A stretch of 64,000 bases of DNA, taken from NCBI RefSeq assembly GCF_003573695.1, contig NC_039361.1, positions 85,764,149 through 85,828,148 of the forward strand. Reading direction: 5' to 3'. The notes beneath the pieces are model-generated. The model was given only the letters and a program-made list of their open reading frames with translations, did not search any database and was not told where the DNA came from. Source of the stretch: Papaver somniferum. Taxonomy: Eukaryota > Streptophyta > Magnoliopsida > Ranunculales > Papaveraceae. A program made the translations under genes and the position numbers. How positions within the stretch are numbered: the first letter of the stretch is position 1; every line of letters begins with the position of its first letter. This document shows positions 1 through 10,658 of this stretch, one piece after another.

Positions 1-10
1 GGTCAGTTCA

Positions 11-373
11 ATGAGTTCCTCAAACACTCAGAAGCAGAACAGTTGTCTTAACAAAAACCTTCTAAGGAAAGATCAAGTATTGTCATCTGTTAATAGAGAA
101 GATAACGTTACCTTAGGTGAGAACAAAGTTCCAGGAGAAAGAAGTAAAAATGATGATATTAATGATAACCTGAAGAAGATGATTAAAGGTTTTATCAACA
201 GGTTGTCTATCCTATCAAGACAAAATTCTTCTGGTAAGAACTCAAACCATGTCTCGTATTTTGATAATTTCTCACATCAAAAGGGATTCCTTCCTAGATA
301 TGAAAGGAAAAAGAGACTTGATCGCAAACACCATTCATTTGATGAGCTAAAAGCTCATACTTGTGCAAATTGA
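11..373 (+). pseudogene. Possible Gag C-terminal/linker fragment of Sirevirus-like copia element
   Basis: A 120-codon open frame, rich in Lys, Asn and Ser, with a helical stretch around residues 48-66 (DDINDNLKKMIKGFINRLS). No catalytic motif is visible. It lies upstream of the small coiled-coil ORF and the 3' multi-PPT region of the same element. That is the place occupied by the low-complexity Gag tail in the better-preserved copy at 5444-6766, whose own tail has a similar Lys/Asn/Ser-rich helical composition. I see no clear residue-level alignment between the two, so assignment as a Gag remnant rests mainly on position and composition. The left part of the element is outside the window. 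Confidence 0.35.
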
Positions 374-821
374 TCACAAGGATGAAATCTCTCACACAAA
401 ATCCTGGTTGAGAGATATGCTCAGGTATATTTGTGTCAATAGTATTCTCGGATCCTCATGCTATCTTCTTATCGCCTTTAGCATGAGTATCGATGCAAAA
501 TACTTGCACAAGTATGTGTGCTTACTGTGGTAATTTTTCTTTTTGATTGTTTGGTTAAAAAAGGTGCCACTCATTGCATTCTAAATTTGCTTCTCTTTTG
601 ATTTTTTTTGGAGTCATTATGTTTTATTCACATTACTGTGAGTTTTTCGGCAAAGTCGTGTGCGTACGACTCTTGTTTTTCTTTTGGGACAAGATTGATT
701 TCGTACAGGTTACCCGTTTAACTGGCACGAATCAATTAAAAAAACCCTAGAATTTCTTCCCTAAGAAATATTTTAGTACCCTACCTATTGAGTTATGTAA
801 GTCACCTACGCATACTCTAGG
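374..821 (+). other. Non-coding stretch of the copia internal region
   Basis: AT-rich sequence between the Gag-tail-like fragment and the small coiled-coil ORF. No motif, tandem repeat or gene is recognised. It is treated as internal DNA of the same retroelement because both flanks are. Confidence 0.4.
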
Positions 822-1257
822 TTGTCTTCTGGGTTATCAAGAATGTCTTCTTCTTCATCTCGCTATGGGGATTTTGCAAGGGGATTTGTGGAGAAAGGTT
901 TTGGTTCTGAGTCCAAGGGAAGGAAGAAAATAACCCTTGTAGATAAATATCATCTTAATGCCTCATGTTACTATGCCTATACTCATGAGGATGTTGAGAA
1001 GGAAGATATGATCTCTGCTGAAGTGGTTCATGATTTTCTTAAATATTTGAAGGAGTCAAAACTGCAGCTCGTGGATACTCGAAAAGTCTTGATGTGTTAA
1101 AGACTGAGTTGAAAAAGGTTACCTCTAACCTTAGTCTCATAAAATCTCACATAAATGATCTTCTCAAAGATAATCTCTTCTCTGAAGATGCAATGGATGT
1201 TGTCAATCGCAAGCTCAAAGACCCGAAGATTCGTGAGGTTCCTGAACTGTCTAATTG
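822..1257 (+). pseudogene. Small coiled-coil accessory ORF of the copia family (frameshifted)
   Basis: Two overlapping frames join near position 1097 by a one-base shift and give a protein of about 145 residues. The first half is Ser-rich at the N-terminus (MSSSSSRYGDFARGF) and then carries a CYYAYTHEDVE segment. The second half is a heptad-like helix (LKTELKKVTSNLSLIKSHIN) and ends before a TGA at about 1257. The same layout appears at 7351-7630, where CYHAVDHENK is followed by LKNELKKATNELVLVQSL. The match supports a real, decayed family gene rather than a chance frame. It sits just upstream of the multi-PPT 3' region. Sireviruses can carry an extra, sometimes env-like, ORF near this place, but I see no signal peptide or membrane segment here. 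Function unknown. Confidence 0.5.
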
Positions 1258-1279
1258 ACCTTAATTCGAGTACAAACAT

Positions 1280-2697
1280 AGCACTGGAGTCTGCTTTTTC
1301 TTTCTTAGATTGTGATTTTTTTTATGCCTAGTAAATATTATATTTTCTTGTTTTGTTTATAAGAATAACTAGAGTTTGGAATAGCCATTATTGTGATTAC
1401 ACATAGCTATGTCCGACGTTTTCATCTTCATGTTTTTAGGTTTATTTGTTTAAATTCTAAAAAAAAATTTGGAAGATGATTTTTGCAGTATTAATCTTTA
1501 TGTTTTTATATATTGCAATTTTTTATGGGATATGTGTGTTTGCGTCCGTGAACTGTGATTGTCCCATACCTTGTCAAAAGTTAAGTCTTTCGTATGTCGA
1601 TATGCATGTATTGATAAAAGAATGAATGAACTTTTGACAATACAAAAGTTTGGAGCCTATTATGCCATTATTGATGGAAGATAGGATGAACTTTTGTTGA
1701 CAAGGATTATGTCTAATGTATGTCATTATGCGAAATAGTGATGGAAAATAGAATGAATCTTTGTATATTCCGCAGTATTGATCTTCCCTGATCCATATTT
1801 TTTATGTATTACTTTGAGGATCCGTAAGTTCTATTATGTCGACCATGATCAATTAAATTCATCACTTTTTGTGGTTAATTTGGTTGTATATTTCCGATTA
1901 GATTAATTATGAGTTCTCTTGTGATTAATCTAATTGGATATTTTTGGAGTCAAACTCATAATCGTATGTGATTTGTTATGTCCAAAGAAATCCTTCTTTT
2001 CTTTTGAAATTAAGATCCCTCTTGTTGTTCTTTCGGGAATAACATTTTATGGGGGAGAGTTCTTAATTGAACTTGTGCTTAATTGCCAAATCTTTGCGGG
2101 GAGTGCAGCTGTGGAATATTATAGGGGTTATCTTGTATCTTTATAAACTCCTTGATGAATAATGCATTTAGCTTCAGCTTTATGATTGCATCTAAACAAG
2201 TTGATATATGCTTTCTTTTGGTCATGAAATGTATCTTTTGAAAATTTCATTAGGACCTCGTTTTCGTACCTTTGCCAATTTTATTGAAAAAAGGGGAAAA
2301 ATTAATGTGTATTTCACACTACAAATACGTATGGTTTTCGGATCATTATGTAAGGGGGAGTGGTTTACATGTGAGATGGAGTATTGACTAAGGGGGAGTG
2401 ATAAATATCACCATAGTATTGTTGTCGAAGTTGTGACACAATTGAACTTTGATACTGCATAATGATACTATGACACTGTATAACAATGATTGAGAATTAT
2501 GTTTTCTCATTGTTATAGCTATGGATTTTCAACAATGATGATGCTGAACTTACAACCTTTGCGATCATTGGAGTACTTGGAAGTGACGAAGATTTCGAGT
2601 AATGTTGAAGATTAGGCATGTGGAATAGAAGCTACAAAAGTGTATTTATTTATTTTTGTATTCCATATGTATTGATAGTTTTGTCACTAAAATTGAC
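1280..2697 (+). repeat. 3' non-coding region with multiple PPT-like tracts (copy 1)
   Basis: This closely matches 7690-9060 on the same strand and the reverse complements at 12932-14560, 54188-55380 and 59279-60750. It contains purine tracts at about 2051-2058 (GGGGGAGA), 2287-2300 (AAAAAAGGGGAAAAA), 2352-2361 and 2390-2399 (AAGGGGGAGTG), before the terminal tract next to the LTR. Several AAGGGGGAG tracts upstream of the 3' LTR are a published hallmark of Sireviruses, which is my main reason for that assignment. Short frames such as 1934-2146 recur in other copies but accumulate replacement changes, so I do not call them genes. Confidence 0.7.
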
Positions 2698-2709
2698 GAA
2701 GGGGGAGAT
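2698..2709 (+). other. Polypurine tract (plus-strand primer) of copia element
   Basis: GAAGGGGGAGAT lies directly against the LTR 5' end TGTTATAGC. It is the tract expected to prime plus-strand DNA synthesis. Its presence shows that the LTR to its right once served as a 3' LTR. Confidence 0.8.
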
Positions 2710-3344
2710 TGTTATAGCACTGCTCGGTCGAACTCGCATGCGTCGCTATCTCAAGCATGTTTGTCAATGTTAGTGATCAAAACAATAAGTCTTGATTTCT
2801 AGTCTACTATAGCTAAGTCTCGGACTAGGATAGAAAGTATAGTAGAGCTCAAGAACTCCATTGCGATCATCATACAAGACGAAATACTATTCGAGGAACT
2901 GGTGGAACTTCATCGACTAAAAGGTATGTGGAGACTTGAACTTATCTATCACTCACAATCCTATTTACTCTATCTCCTATATCGAGACAAAATTCGTTTT
3001 GCTATATAGACTTTGATTATACACATTTTCTATTTCGAGTCGAGTTTATCTCGCATATCTATTTCTCGAAATATGAGTTGATAAGCTTTCGCTTTGGCCA
3101 AGTTCATCTTTACCTAGTGACGAAAGTCATGTTATGTTTCAATCACTTTGAAAATGGCTTTGACGAAAAATGGTTTGTGAATAACAACTATATAACGTCC
3201 TCTAAGAATGTTTCAATGATGGAAATGAGAGTTTAGATTATATAACCGTTGTTGGATATAAGCTTGTGTGGAAACACATATATGTATAAGTCCTTATTCC
3301 TTGAACCAAAGTATGCGTACTTTGTTGATCAGGAAAAACGGGAC

Positions 3345-3465
3345 AAGAGTTGTGAGCTCAGTCCGCGAACTGTCGGAGGTTCTCATCCCGAGAATATCTG
3401 CTGGAGTTTGTGAACTCCTTCCGAGAACTTAAGTCCGCGAACTTGAGTTGGTTATATCTAAAGAT
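3345..3465 (+). promoter_or_regulatory. Palindrome-rich block in LTR U3
   Basis: Short inverted motifs of the type AGTCCGCGAACT and AGTTTGTGAACT recur several times, about 450-550 bp upstream of the TATA-like box. The block is present in all copies but with different motif versions. Published Sirevirus LTRs carry conserved inverted repeats upstream of the TATA box, so a cis-regulatory role is plausible but not shown. Confidence 0.45.
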
Positions 3466-3912
3466 GATTATTTGTGAGCTTATATTTATAATAACTAAGG
3501 AATGCAAATTGCAAACCGTGGCTATAAAGTTCATGAATCGATTCGAGTGAATCAAATCATTTTTGCTTCGATTATGTCTTGTGTAGTTATATAAGATTTA
3601 TAAAATTGAACTACTCTCTAACTAGTTCATTTGAGTCATTTTAACTAGTTATGGTGAAGAAGAACATAGTTGATATGAAAGTGCTCATATGGCTAACCAT
3701 TTGGTTAACTACCGTTGAACCAACAAATGTACATATTTGGGTACGGTTACACAAACCTAAAATCGTGCATTTCATTTTTGTGTAACAAGCTAAGTTTTCG
3801 ATCTAACGGTTGAAAGATATTAGCTTGAATCTAATCAGGTTTTCATATAACAATGAATATTGAATGCTTTCTTACCAAGCTAACATTGGTTGCAAACCCT
3901 GATTTGAAAGAC

Positions 3913-3920
3913 TATATAAG
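3913..3920 (+). promoter_or_regulatory. TATA-like box of LTR A
   Basis: TATATAAG lies within CTATATAAGGGAGAA, and the box is kept in position in the sister LTRs (10288-10295, 50134-50141, and reverse-strand CTTATATA at 11641). It probably marks the U3/R boundary region, with transcription starting roughly 30 bp downstream. Confidence 0.6.
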
Positions 3921-4728
3921 GGAGAACTCTAGCAACTGGGAAACCTAATCCCCACACCTCCTGTTTGATACTAGTTTTATTAGCTAGATTCGATTCTCCT
4001 TTAATCTTAGGTTTCTTCTTGGAAACCAGGTTAACGATTGAATGACTTCATTGGGATTGTGAAGCCAGACCGATACTACTTTCTCGTAGTTATGTGATCT
4101 GATCTTGCATATTCTATCGTGTTGAGTACAATCGTAATGATTGCCTTGAGCTTAATATCTCCGATAGGCAAGATATAAAAGTAGTCACAAACATTTTCGT
4201 CTCATCGTTTGTGATTCCACAATATCTTCTTTCACCGCGTCGATTAAGATTATTATGAGGTGATTGATAATACTAGGATGTTCTTCGGGAATATAAGTCC
4301 GGGTTATGAATTGGTTCTTGTTCACCTTGATTTATCAAAAGACGGAACAAAAACTGGTAGGTATTTCTGTGGGAGACAGATTTATCTATTACTGTAGACT
4401 TTTCTATGTTATACAGATTTGTTTATTAAAGTCTTCGACTTTGGGTCGTAGCAACTCTTAGTTGTGGGTGAGATCAGCTAAGGGAATCAAATGCGTATTA
4501 TCCTGCTGGGATCAGAGATGTTAGGGGCGCAACTGTACCTTGGATCAGTGTGATATTGATTGGGGTTCAACTATAGTCTAGACCGAAGTTAGTTTGTAGT
4601 AGGCTAGTGTTTGTAGTGGCTTAATATAGTGTGTGCTCAATCTGGAATAGGTCCCGGAGATTTTCTGCATTTGCGGTTTCCTCCTTTACAAAATTCTGGT
4701 GTCTGTTTTATTTCTTTTACGCGTTATA

Positions 4729-5376
4729 TTTTGTTATATAATTGAAATATCACAGGTTGTGCTTTAGAATCAATCAATTGGAAATCTGACCTTTGGTTGT
4801 TGATTGAATTTGATTGATACTTGAACATTGGTCTTTGGTACCGTTTAAGTGAATTCTCTTGCATTCAATTAGACTCGCAGATTACTATTTGCTTGAGTAA
4901 GAATTGAATCGAGAAATATAGATATAACTCTTTGATATACTTTATTAAGATTGAGTCTAGTTGATTCTCTTGAAAGTATATTAGAGTTAGTCAGTACAGA
5001 TTGCTAATCGATATATTGGGTGTGGTTGTTGTACCCCCACTTTTTCATTTTGTTATATAATTGAAATATCACAGGTTATGCGTTTGAATCAATCAATTGG
5101 GAAATCCAACCTTTGGTTGTTGATTAAAATTGATTGGTACTTGAACATTGGTCTTTGGTACCGTTCAAGTGATTTCTCTTGTATTCAATTAGACTCGCAG
5201 ATTTCTATTTGCTTGAGTAAGTATTAAATCGAGAAAGAGAGATATAACTCTTTGATACACTTTCATTAAGATTGAATCTGACTGTCTAGTTGATTCTCTT
5301 AAAAGTATAGTGGATTTAGTCTATACAAATTGCTAATCGAAAGATTGGGTGTGGTTGTTTGACCCCCGCTTTTTCA
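4729..5376 (+). repeat. 319 bp tandem duplication of the LTR 3' end
   Basis: TTTTGTTATATAATTG starts both at 4729 and at 5048. Each unit runs through GGGTGTGGTTGTT, a CCCCC run and CTTTTTCA. Other LTRs of the family here have a single copy. The first unit reads GTACCCCCACTTTTTCA and the second GACCCCCGCTTTTTCA, so the two have diverged. Only the second unit is next to the PBS. Confidence 0.85.
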
Positions 5377-5378
5377 AT

Positions 5379-5390
5379 TGGTATCAGAGC
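5379..5390 (+). other. Primer binding site, tRNA-iMet
   Basis: TGGTATCAGAGC lies 2 nt after the LTR end CA. It is complementary to the 3' end of plant initiator tRNA-Met, the usual minus-strand primer of Ty1/copia elements. It defines LTR A as a 5' LTR for the element to its right. Confidence 0.9.
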
Positions 5391-5443
5391 AGGCAAACAC
5401 GTTTAAAGACCTTACAAGTCTGTGTTTGTAGTGATCCGACTCT

Positions 5444-6766
5444 ATGGACAATAAGAATATCTAAGATAACACAACATCAGCCCAGAGTTATCCTTGTGAA
5501 CTTCAAAGTCCTGAACCTTCTAAGAAATACTCTGTTTCTGGTCCTTTGAGTGAACCTGCATTTAAATGGGAAAAATCTCTTGATGAACAGTTGGATGATC
5601 TTTCAGATGATAGTGATTCATAAGGAGGACAAAGTATTGATGAGGAAGTCTCTCAATATATCAAGCTTTTTGACCATGATTTGAAAGAAAATAAGTCAAC
5701 TACTTGATTGAGTAAATACATGGCACCTCTCTGTCAAGAAAACATAAAACTGAGAAAACTCTTTAAAGAGTATGAGTGTGGATATAAACTTTTGCAATCT
5801 ATCGTTAAAGATCGAGAAAAAGAAGTACGCTCAAAAATGTCTGAGTGTGACAAACTTTTTTAAAATCTCTTTGTGTTGAAAGAAAGACTCGCAGAATCTG
5901 AAGCAAGATATGACTCTCAACAAAAATGTTTTAATGACAGAAAACACAGTCTCCTCGCCAGAGAAAAATCGTTGGAGACTGATCTCGTTGCTGCCCTTAA
6001 TAAGGTAAAATCACTGGAAGAAAATATGAAAAGATTTAATTCTAGATCTACAAAATTATCTTCTATGCTTGGAGCATGTAAAGAACATTGTGATACACGT
6101 GGTCTGGGCTATAAGGGAATAGACGCTCCAAGTACTGATAAGATTAATTTTGTTCATGCTAATGAAAACTCTTCATGTGAAAACACTTTTCAAGCAGCCA
6201 ACAGTTCTAGAAACAAGGATTTTGCTTCTTCAAAATCTACTCACACGAGAACAGTGAATGTCAAGTCCTTTAACTGCTATTATTGCGGAAATAAAGGACA
6301 TCTTGAACGAAGATGTCGTTTTCGATTAAGGAATGAAAAACTTCATAACATTCTTGCATGGATGTCTAAAGAAGTTATTAAACCTGTTTCTCATCTTGTT
6401 GGAGTAAAAGGCATTGTCAGCAAACAAGAAAATTTCTGTGATAAGACATTTCTTAATTGTGAGTTTGAGACTAAAAACGCCTACAATTGCAGAAGAAAGA
6501 ACGGCAGAAAGACAACTGACTTCTTAAATAACTCTGAGAAGAGAAAAATACATAGGAGAAAGAAAGAAAAGATAAATTCCTTTTCTCCTACTAAAGAAGA
6601 CAGTAAACCCGAGGTGTCTGCTCCAGATTTCATTCATATCAATAATCGAGTCTCGGATCTCAAAATCAGCATAAACAGACTCAAGCAGAGCATCAAAAAA
6701 ACAAACAAGGAAAACAACAAGTTCAGGTATTCCTTGTTCCCCTTTGGTAAGATCATTTTCTACTAA
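5444..6766 (+). pseudogene. gag: Ty1/copia Gag (Sirevirus-like), four in-frame stops
   Basis: From ATG 5444 a single frame of 441 codons runs to a stop at 6766. It is broken by nonsense codons at positions 7 (TAA, 5462), 60 (TAA, 5621), 88 (TGA, 5705) and 140 (TAA, 5861), with no frameshift. Visible parts in order are an acidic Ser/Asp region (DDLSDDSDS), a long coiled coil at roughly residues 110-210, the short motif TRGLGYKG near residue 220, and a CCHC zinc knuckle CX2CX4HX4C at 6275-6316 (CYYCGNKGHLERRC). A Lys/Asn-rich tail follows. Gag would form the virus-like particle and bind RNA through the knuckle. The same TRGLGYK motif and knuckle occur in the gag at 45588-47124. A further frame after 6740 may extend the tail. 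No protease or polymerase follows. Confidence 0.85.
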
Positions 6767-7190
6767 TCTTAATGACTTTTCTGAAAATCTTCAAGAAGGA
6801 AAGAGAGAAGAAGTTAATATTCTTGATGAGCAAAATACTCATCAAAATACAACATGACTACTCAATATATAGCATCCTTCTTGTAATATGGAAGGATGCT
6901 TATAATTCTCAAGAATTCTGCATGTCTTTAGAAAGTAGTCGTTGTTATATTTCTTTTACGAAATAATGATCATTAAACTGCTGAGCCTTGCTCCAGTATT
7001 TTACTTGATATAAGTTGATCATTCACTCTTGAGAATGATTTCTTATTAATCGCCTTGTCTTTCAAAGATTCTCTTATGTTTTCTTGAAATAATAAAGCTA
7101 TCCCTTGTTTAGAATGATTCTTGAGTGCCAAGATCCCTTCTAAATTTTGCTTCATCATACCTTTGGTCTCGTATCAAGGTTGTAACCATA
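6767..7190 (+). other. Internal spacer between gag and small ORF
   Basis: No recognised domain. A shifted frame at about 6740-6860 may continue the Gag tail. A 61-codon frame on the minus strand (6973-7158) is helix-like, but I cannot assign it to any family. Confidence 0.4.
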
Positions 7191-7254
7191 AGTGCACGAT
7201 CACCGGACCCACACAGAACGTATACGAGTATCCCTAGGGTTTCCTAAGAAATAC

Positions 7255-7281
7255 TCATATATATATATATATATATATACA
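7255..7281 (+). repeat. (TA)n microsatellite
   Basis: About 12 alternating TA dinucleotides, followed by CATGTATTATAC. A simple sequence repeat, probably length-polymorphic. Confidence 0.9.
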
Positions 7282-7350
7282 TGTATTATACAAAGCTTTG
7301 GTACATGTACGTTCCGTAACGTCAAGGTTCATCTGATTTCTGTGTATACA

Positions 7351-7630
7351 ATGGATGGATGCAACAAGGAAGACAATGATGAGAAGGGCAAGCCTATTGA
7401 GTTTCATAAGAACCCTGTTTTCATAACCTGCTATCATGCTGTTGATCATGAAAACAAACTACCAGTTAGATGTTGTCACAGCTGGTCGGAAATCTTCTTC
7501 GAGATTTTTTGAGGTCGTACGTGAACAACTCGGAATTGCAACAAGGAATCTTGATTTTCTGAAAAACGAACTGAAGAAAGCAACTAATGAGCTAGTCCTT
7601 GTTCAATCCCTAGTTGATGAACGCGGTTGA
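7351..7630 (+). pseudogene. Small coiled-coil accessory ORF (second copy, frameshifted)
   Basis: ATG 7351 opens a frame containing FITCYHAVDHENK. It shifts near 7440-7470 into the frame ending at 7630, which holds a heptad-type helix (NLDFLKNELKKATNELVLVQ). It corresponds to 822-1257 in order, position and motif (CYxAxxHE, then LKxELKKxT). It lies between the gag pseudogene and the multi-PPT region. No catalytic, signal or membrane feature is visible. A structural or accessory role in the retroelement is inference only. Confidence 0.5.
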
Positions 7631-7689
7631 TGCTTGTTAAATCATGTTCTCTAAGAGTTATATTGTCTAGTAAATCTTCTTGTGAGAAT

Positions 7690-9060
7690 TTTATTCTTGT
7701 GTTTTTAGGAAGAATAACTAGAGTTTGGAATAGACATTATTGTTATTACACATAGCTGTGTCCAACCTTTTCATCTTTATTGTTTTTAGATTTATTTGAT
7801 TAAATTCTAAAAAGTTGTTTGGAAGATGATTTTTGCAGTATTAATCTTTATGGTTTTATATATTGAAAACTTGTTATACGATATGTGTGTTTGCCTCCGT
7901 GAACTATGATTGTCCCATACTTTATCAAAAGTTAAGTCTTTCATATGTCGATATGCATGTATTGATAAAACAATGAATGAGCTTTTGACATTACAAAAGT
8001 TTTAAGCCTATTATGTCATTATGCAAATATTGATGGAAGATAGGATGAACTTTTGTTTACAAGGATTATGTATATTGTATGTCATTGTGCAAATAGTGAT
8101 AGGGAATAAAATGAATCATTGTCTGTTCCGCAGTATTGATCTTCCCTGATCCATATTTTATATATATACTGTGCGGCTCCGTAAGTTCTTTTATGTCGAG
8201 CATGACCAATTGAATTGACCACACTCTTGTGGTAATTTAGTTGTGTATTCCGATTGAATTAATCATGGGTTTTCTTGTGGTTAATTTAATTGAGTATTTT
8301 GGATTCAAATTCATATTCGTATGTGATTTTTTATGTCCAAAGAAATCCTTCTTTTCTTATGAAAGTAAGGTCGCTCTTGTTGTTCTTTCGGGAATGACAT
8401 TGTATGGGGGAGAGTTCTTAATTGAACTTGTGCTTAATTGCCAAATCTTTGTGTGGAGTGCGGCTGTGGAATATTATAGGGGTTATCTTGTATCTTAATA
8501 AACTCCTTGATGAATGCATTTAGCTTCGGCTATATGATGGCATCTAAAAAGTTGATATGTGCTTACTTTTGGTCATGAAATGTCTCTATGGAAATTTCAT
8601 TAGGATCCCACTAGTTTTCGTACCTTTGCCAATTTTATTGACAAAAAGGGGGAGAATTAATGTGTAGTTCATACTACAAATACATATGGTTTTCGGATCA
8701 TTATTTAAGGGGGAACGGTTTCCATGTGAGATGGATTATTTACTAAGGGGAGTGATACATATCACCATAGTATTGTTGTCTAAGTTGTGATACAATTGAA
8801 ATTTGATGTTGTACAATAATACTATGACACTGTATAACAATGATTGAGAATTCTTGTTTTCTCATTTTCATGACTACGTATTTTCAACAAAGGTGATACT
8901 AAACTTACAACCTTTGGGATCATTGGAGTACTTGGAAGTGACGAAGATTTCGAGTAATGTTGAAGAACCAAGAAGATCAGGCATGTGGAAGAGAAGCTAC
9001 AAAAGTTTGTTTATCTATTTTTGTATTCCATATGTATTGATATTTTTGTCACTAAAATTT
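7690..9060 (+). repeat. 3' non-coding region with multiple PPT-like tracts (copy 2)
   Basis: Homologous to 1280-2697 almost throughout. Purine tracts lie near 8405-8414 (ATGGGGGAGA), 8643-8655 (AAAAAGGGGGAGA), 8706-8714 (TAAGGGGGA) and 8744-8753 (TAAGGGGAG). Small differences from copy 1 inside each tract show independent decay. Confidence 0.7.
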
Positions 9061-9074
9061 ATAAAGGGAGAGAT
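9061..9074 (+). other. Terminal polypurine tract, second unit
   Basis: ATAAAGGGAGAGAT lies directly before the LTR start TGTTAGAGC. It is a slightly decayed form of the GAAGGGGGAGAT tract at 2698. Confidence 0.7.
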
Positions 9075-10658
9075 TGTTAGAGCATTGCTCAGTCGAACTC
9101 GCTTGCGTTGCTATCTCAAGCATGTTTGTCAATGTTAGTGATCAAAACTATAAGTCTTGATATCTAGTCTACTATTAGATAAGTCTCGGACTAGGATAGA
9201 AAGTGTAGTTGAGCTCAAGAATTCATGGTGATCATCATACAAAGACGAAGAGCTACTCAAGGGACTGGTGGAAGTTCATCGACTAAAAGGTATGTGGAGA
9301 CTTGAACTTATCTATCACTCAAAAGTCCATCTACTATATCTCCTATATTGAGACAAAAATCGTTTTGCTTTATAAACTTTGATTATACACATTTGCTATT
9401 TCGTGCCGAGTTTATCTCGTTATCTATTTCTCGAAATATGTGCTGGTAAGCTTTCACTTTGGCCAATTTCATCTTTACTAGTGACGAAAGTCATGTTTAG
9501 TTTCAATCACTTGAAAATGGCTTTGACGAAAAATGGTTTGTGAACAACAACTATATAACGTCCTCTAAGAATGTTTCAATGATTGAAATGAGAGTTTAGA
9601 TTATATAACCATTGTTGGATATAAGCATTATGTGGTAACTCATACATGTATAAGTCCTTATTCTTTGAACCAAAGTATGCATACTTTGTTGATCAGGAAA
9701 ACTGGAACAGAGTCCGAACCCAGTCCGCGTTCTGATCGGAGGATCTCTTCCCGAGAAAACCTGTTGGAGTTTGTGAACTATTTACAAACTTATTCCGGGT
9801 ACTTAAGTCCGCGTACCAGTCTGCTTAGTTGGTTATTTTCTAAAAACGATTATTCGTGAACTTAAACTTATATAAACTAAGGAATGCAAGTTTGCAAACC
9901 GTGGATATAAAGTTCATGAATCGATTCGAGTGAATCAAATCGTTTTTATTTCAATTGTGTCCATTATAAAGACCTAAGCAATTGAACAACTCTCTAACTA
10001 GTTCATTTGAGTCATTTGAACTAGTTGTGGTAAAGAAGAATATGGTTGATATGAAAGTGCTCATATGGCTAACCATTTGGTTAACTATTGTTGAACCAAC
10101 AAAATGTACAAGTTTGGGTACGGTTACACAAACCTAAAACGTGCATTTCATTTGTGTGTAACAAGCTAAGTTTCGATCTAACGGTTGAAAGATATTAGCT
10201 TGAATCTAATCAGGTTTTCATCTAACGGTGAATATTGAATGCTTTGTTACTAAGCTAACATTGATTGCAAACCCTGATTTGAAAAACTATATAAGGGAGA
10301 ACTCTAGCACTGGGAAACCTAATCCCCACACCTCATGTGTGATAGTAGTTGTATTATCTAGAGTCGATTCTCCTTTAACCTTAGGTTTCTATCGAGACCC
10401 TATAGGTTAACGACTTGAAGAATTCATTGGAATTGTGAAGCCAGGCCGATACTACTTTCTCGTAATTGTTTGATCTGATCTTGTTGTTTCTATCGTACTA
10501 AGTATAATCGTAAGGGTTGACTTGGGATTGATTTATCCGATAGGAAAGATATAAAAGTAGTCACAAACACCTTCGTCTCATCGTTTGTGATTCCACAATA
10601 TCTAGTTTCACCATCATACGAATTAGATTATTGTGAGGTGATTGATAATATTGATCTG
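9075..10658 (+). repeat. Truncated LTR (LTR B) of the copia family
   Basis: It starts TGTTAGAGCATTGCTC after a PPT and follows LTR A base for base in layout, including a TATA-like box at 10288-10295. It stops at GATTGATAATATTGATCTG, about 1.58 kb into the LTR. There it meets the outer terminus of an inverted LTR (TGAAAAAGCGGGGG at 10659). The missing end of LTR B is not found elsewhere in the window. The break therefore looks like insertion of an inverted element into this LTR, with the other side beyond the nested DNA or lost. Confidence 0.85.

Larger units (their letters stand above)
2710..5376 (+). repeat. Complete LTR of Sirevirus-like Ty1/copia element (LTR A)
   Basis: It starts TGTTATAGC directly after a PPT and ends CCGCTTTTTCA directly before ATTGGTATCAGAGC. 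It therefore works as a 3' LTR for the left unit and a 5' LTR for the right unit. The length is 2667 bp, against 2261-2454 bp for complete sister LTRs. The excess is a terminal tandem duplication of 319 bp (4729-5047 and 5048-5376). A TATA-like box lies at 3913-3920. Conserved landmarks shared with every other LTR of this family here are CGGTCGAACTCGCATGCG near the start and GGTCCCGGAG followed by TGCATTTGCGGTTTCC near the end. It is one of seven LTR copies of this family in the window (2710, 9075, 10659, 48934, 51721, 56926, 62410), not counting the LTR tail at 51397-51720. Confidence 0.9.

Noticed and set aside
1934..2146. Recurring ~65-codon frame (also 8241-8498 and 59826-60011)
   Set aside because: It looks conserved, but comparing the first two copies shows mostly replacement changes, and the inverted copy at 13480-13640 is broken. 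The similarity is simply that of the repeated DNA.
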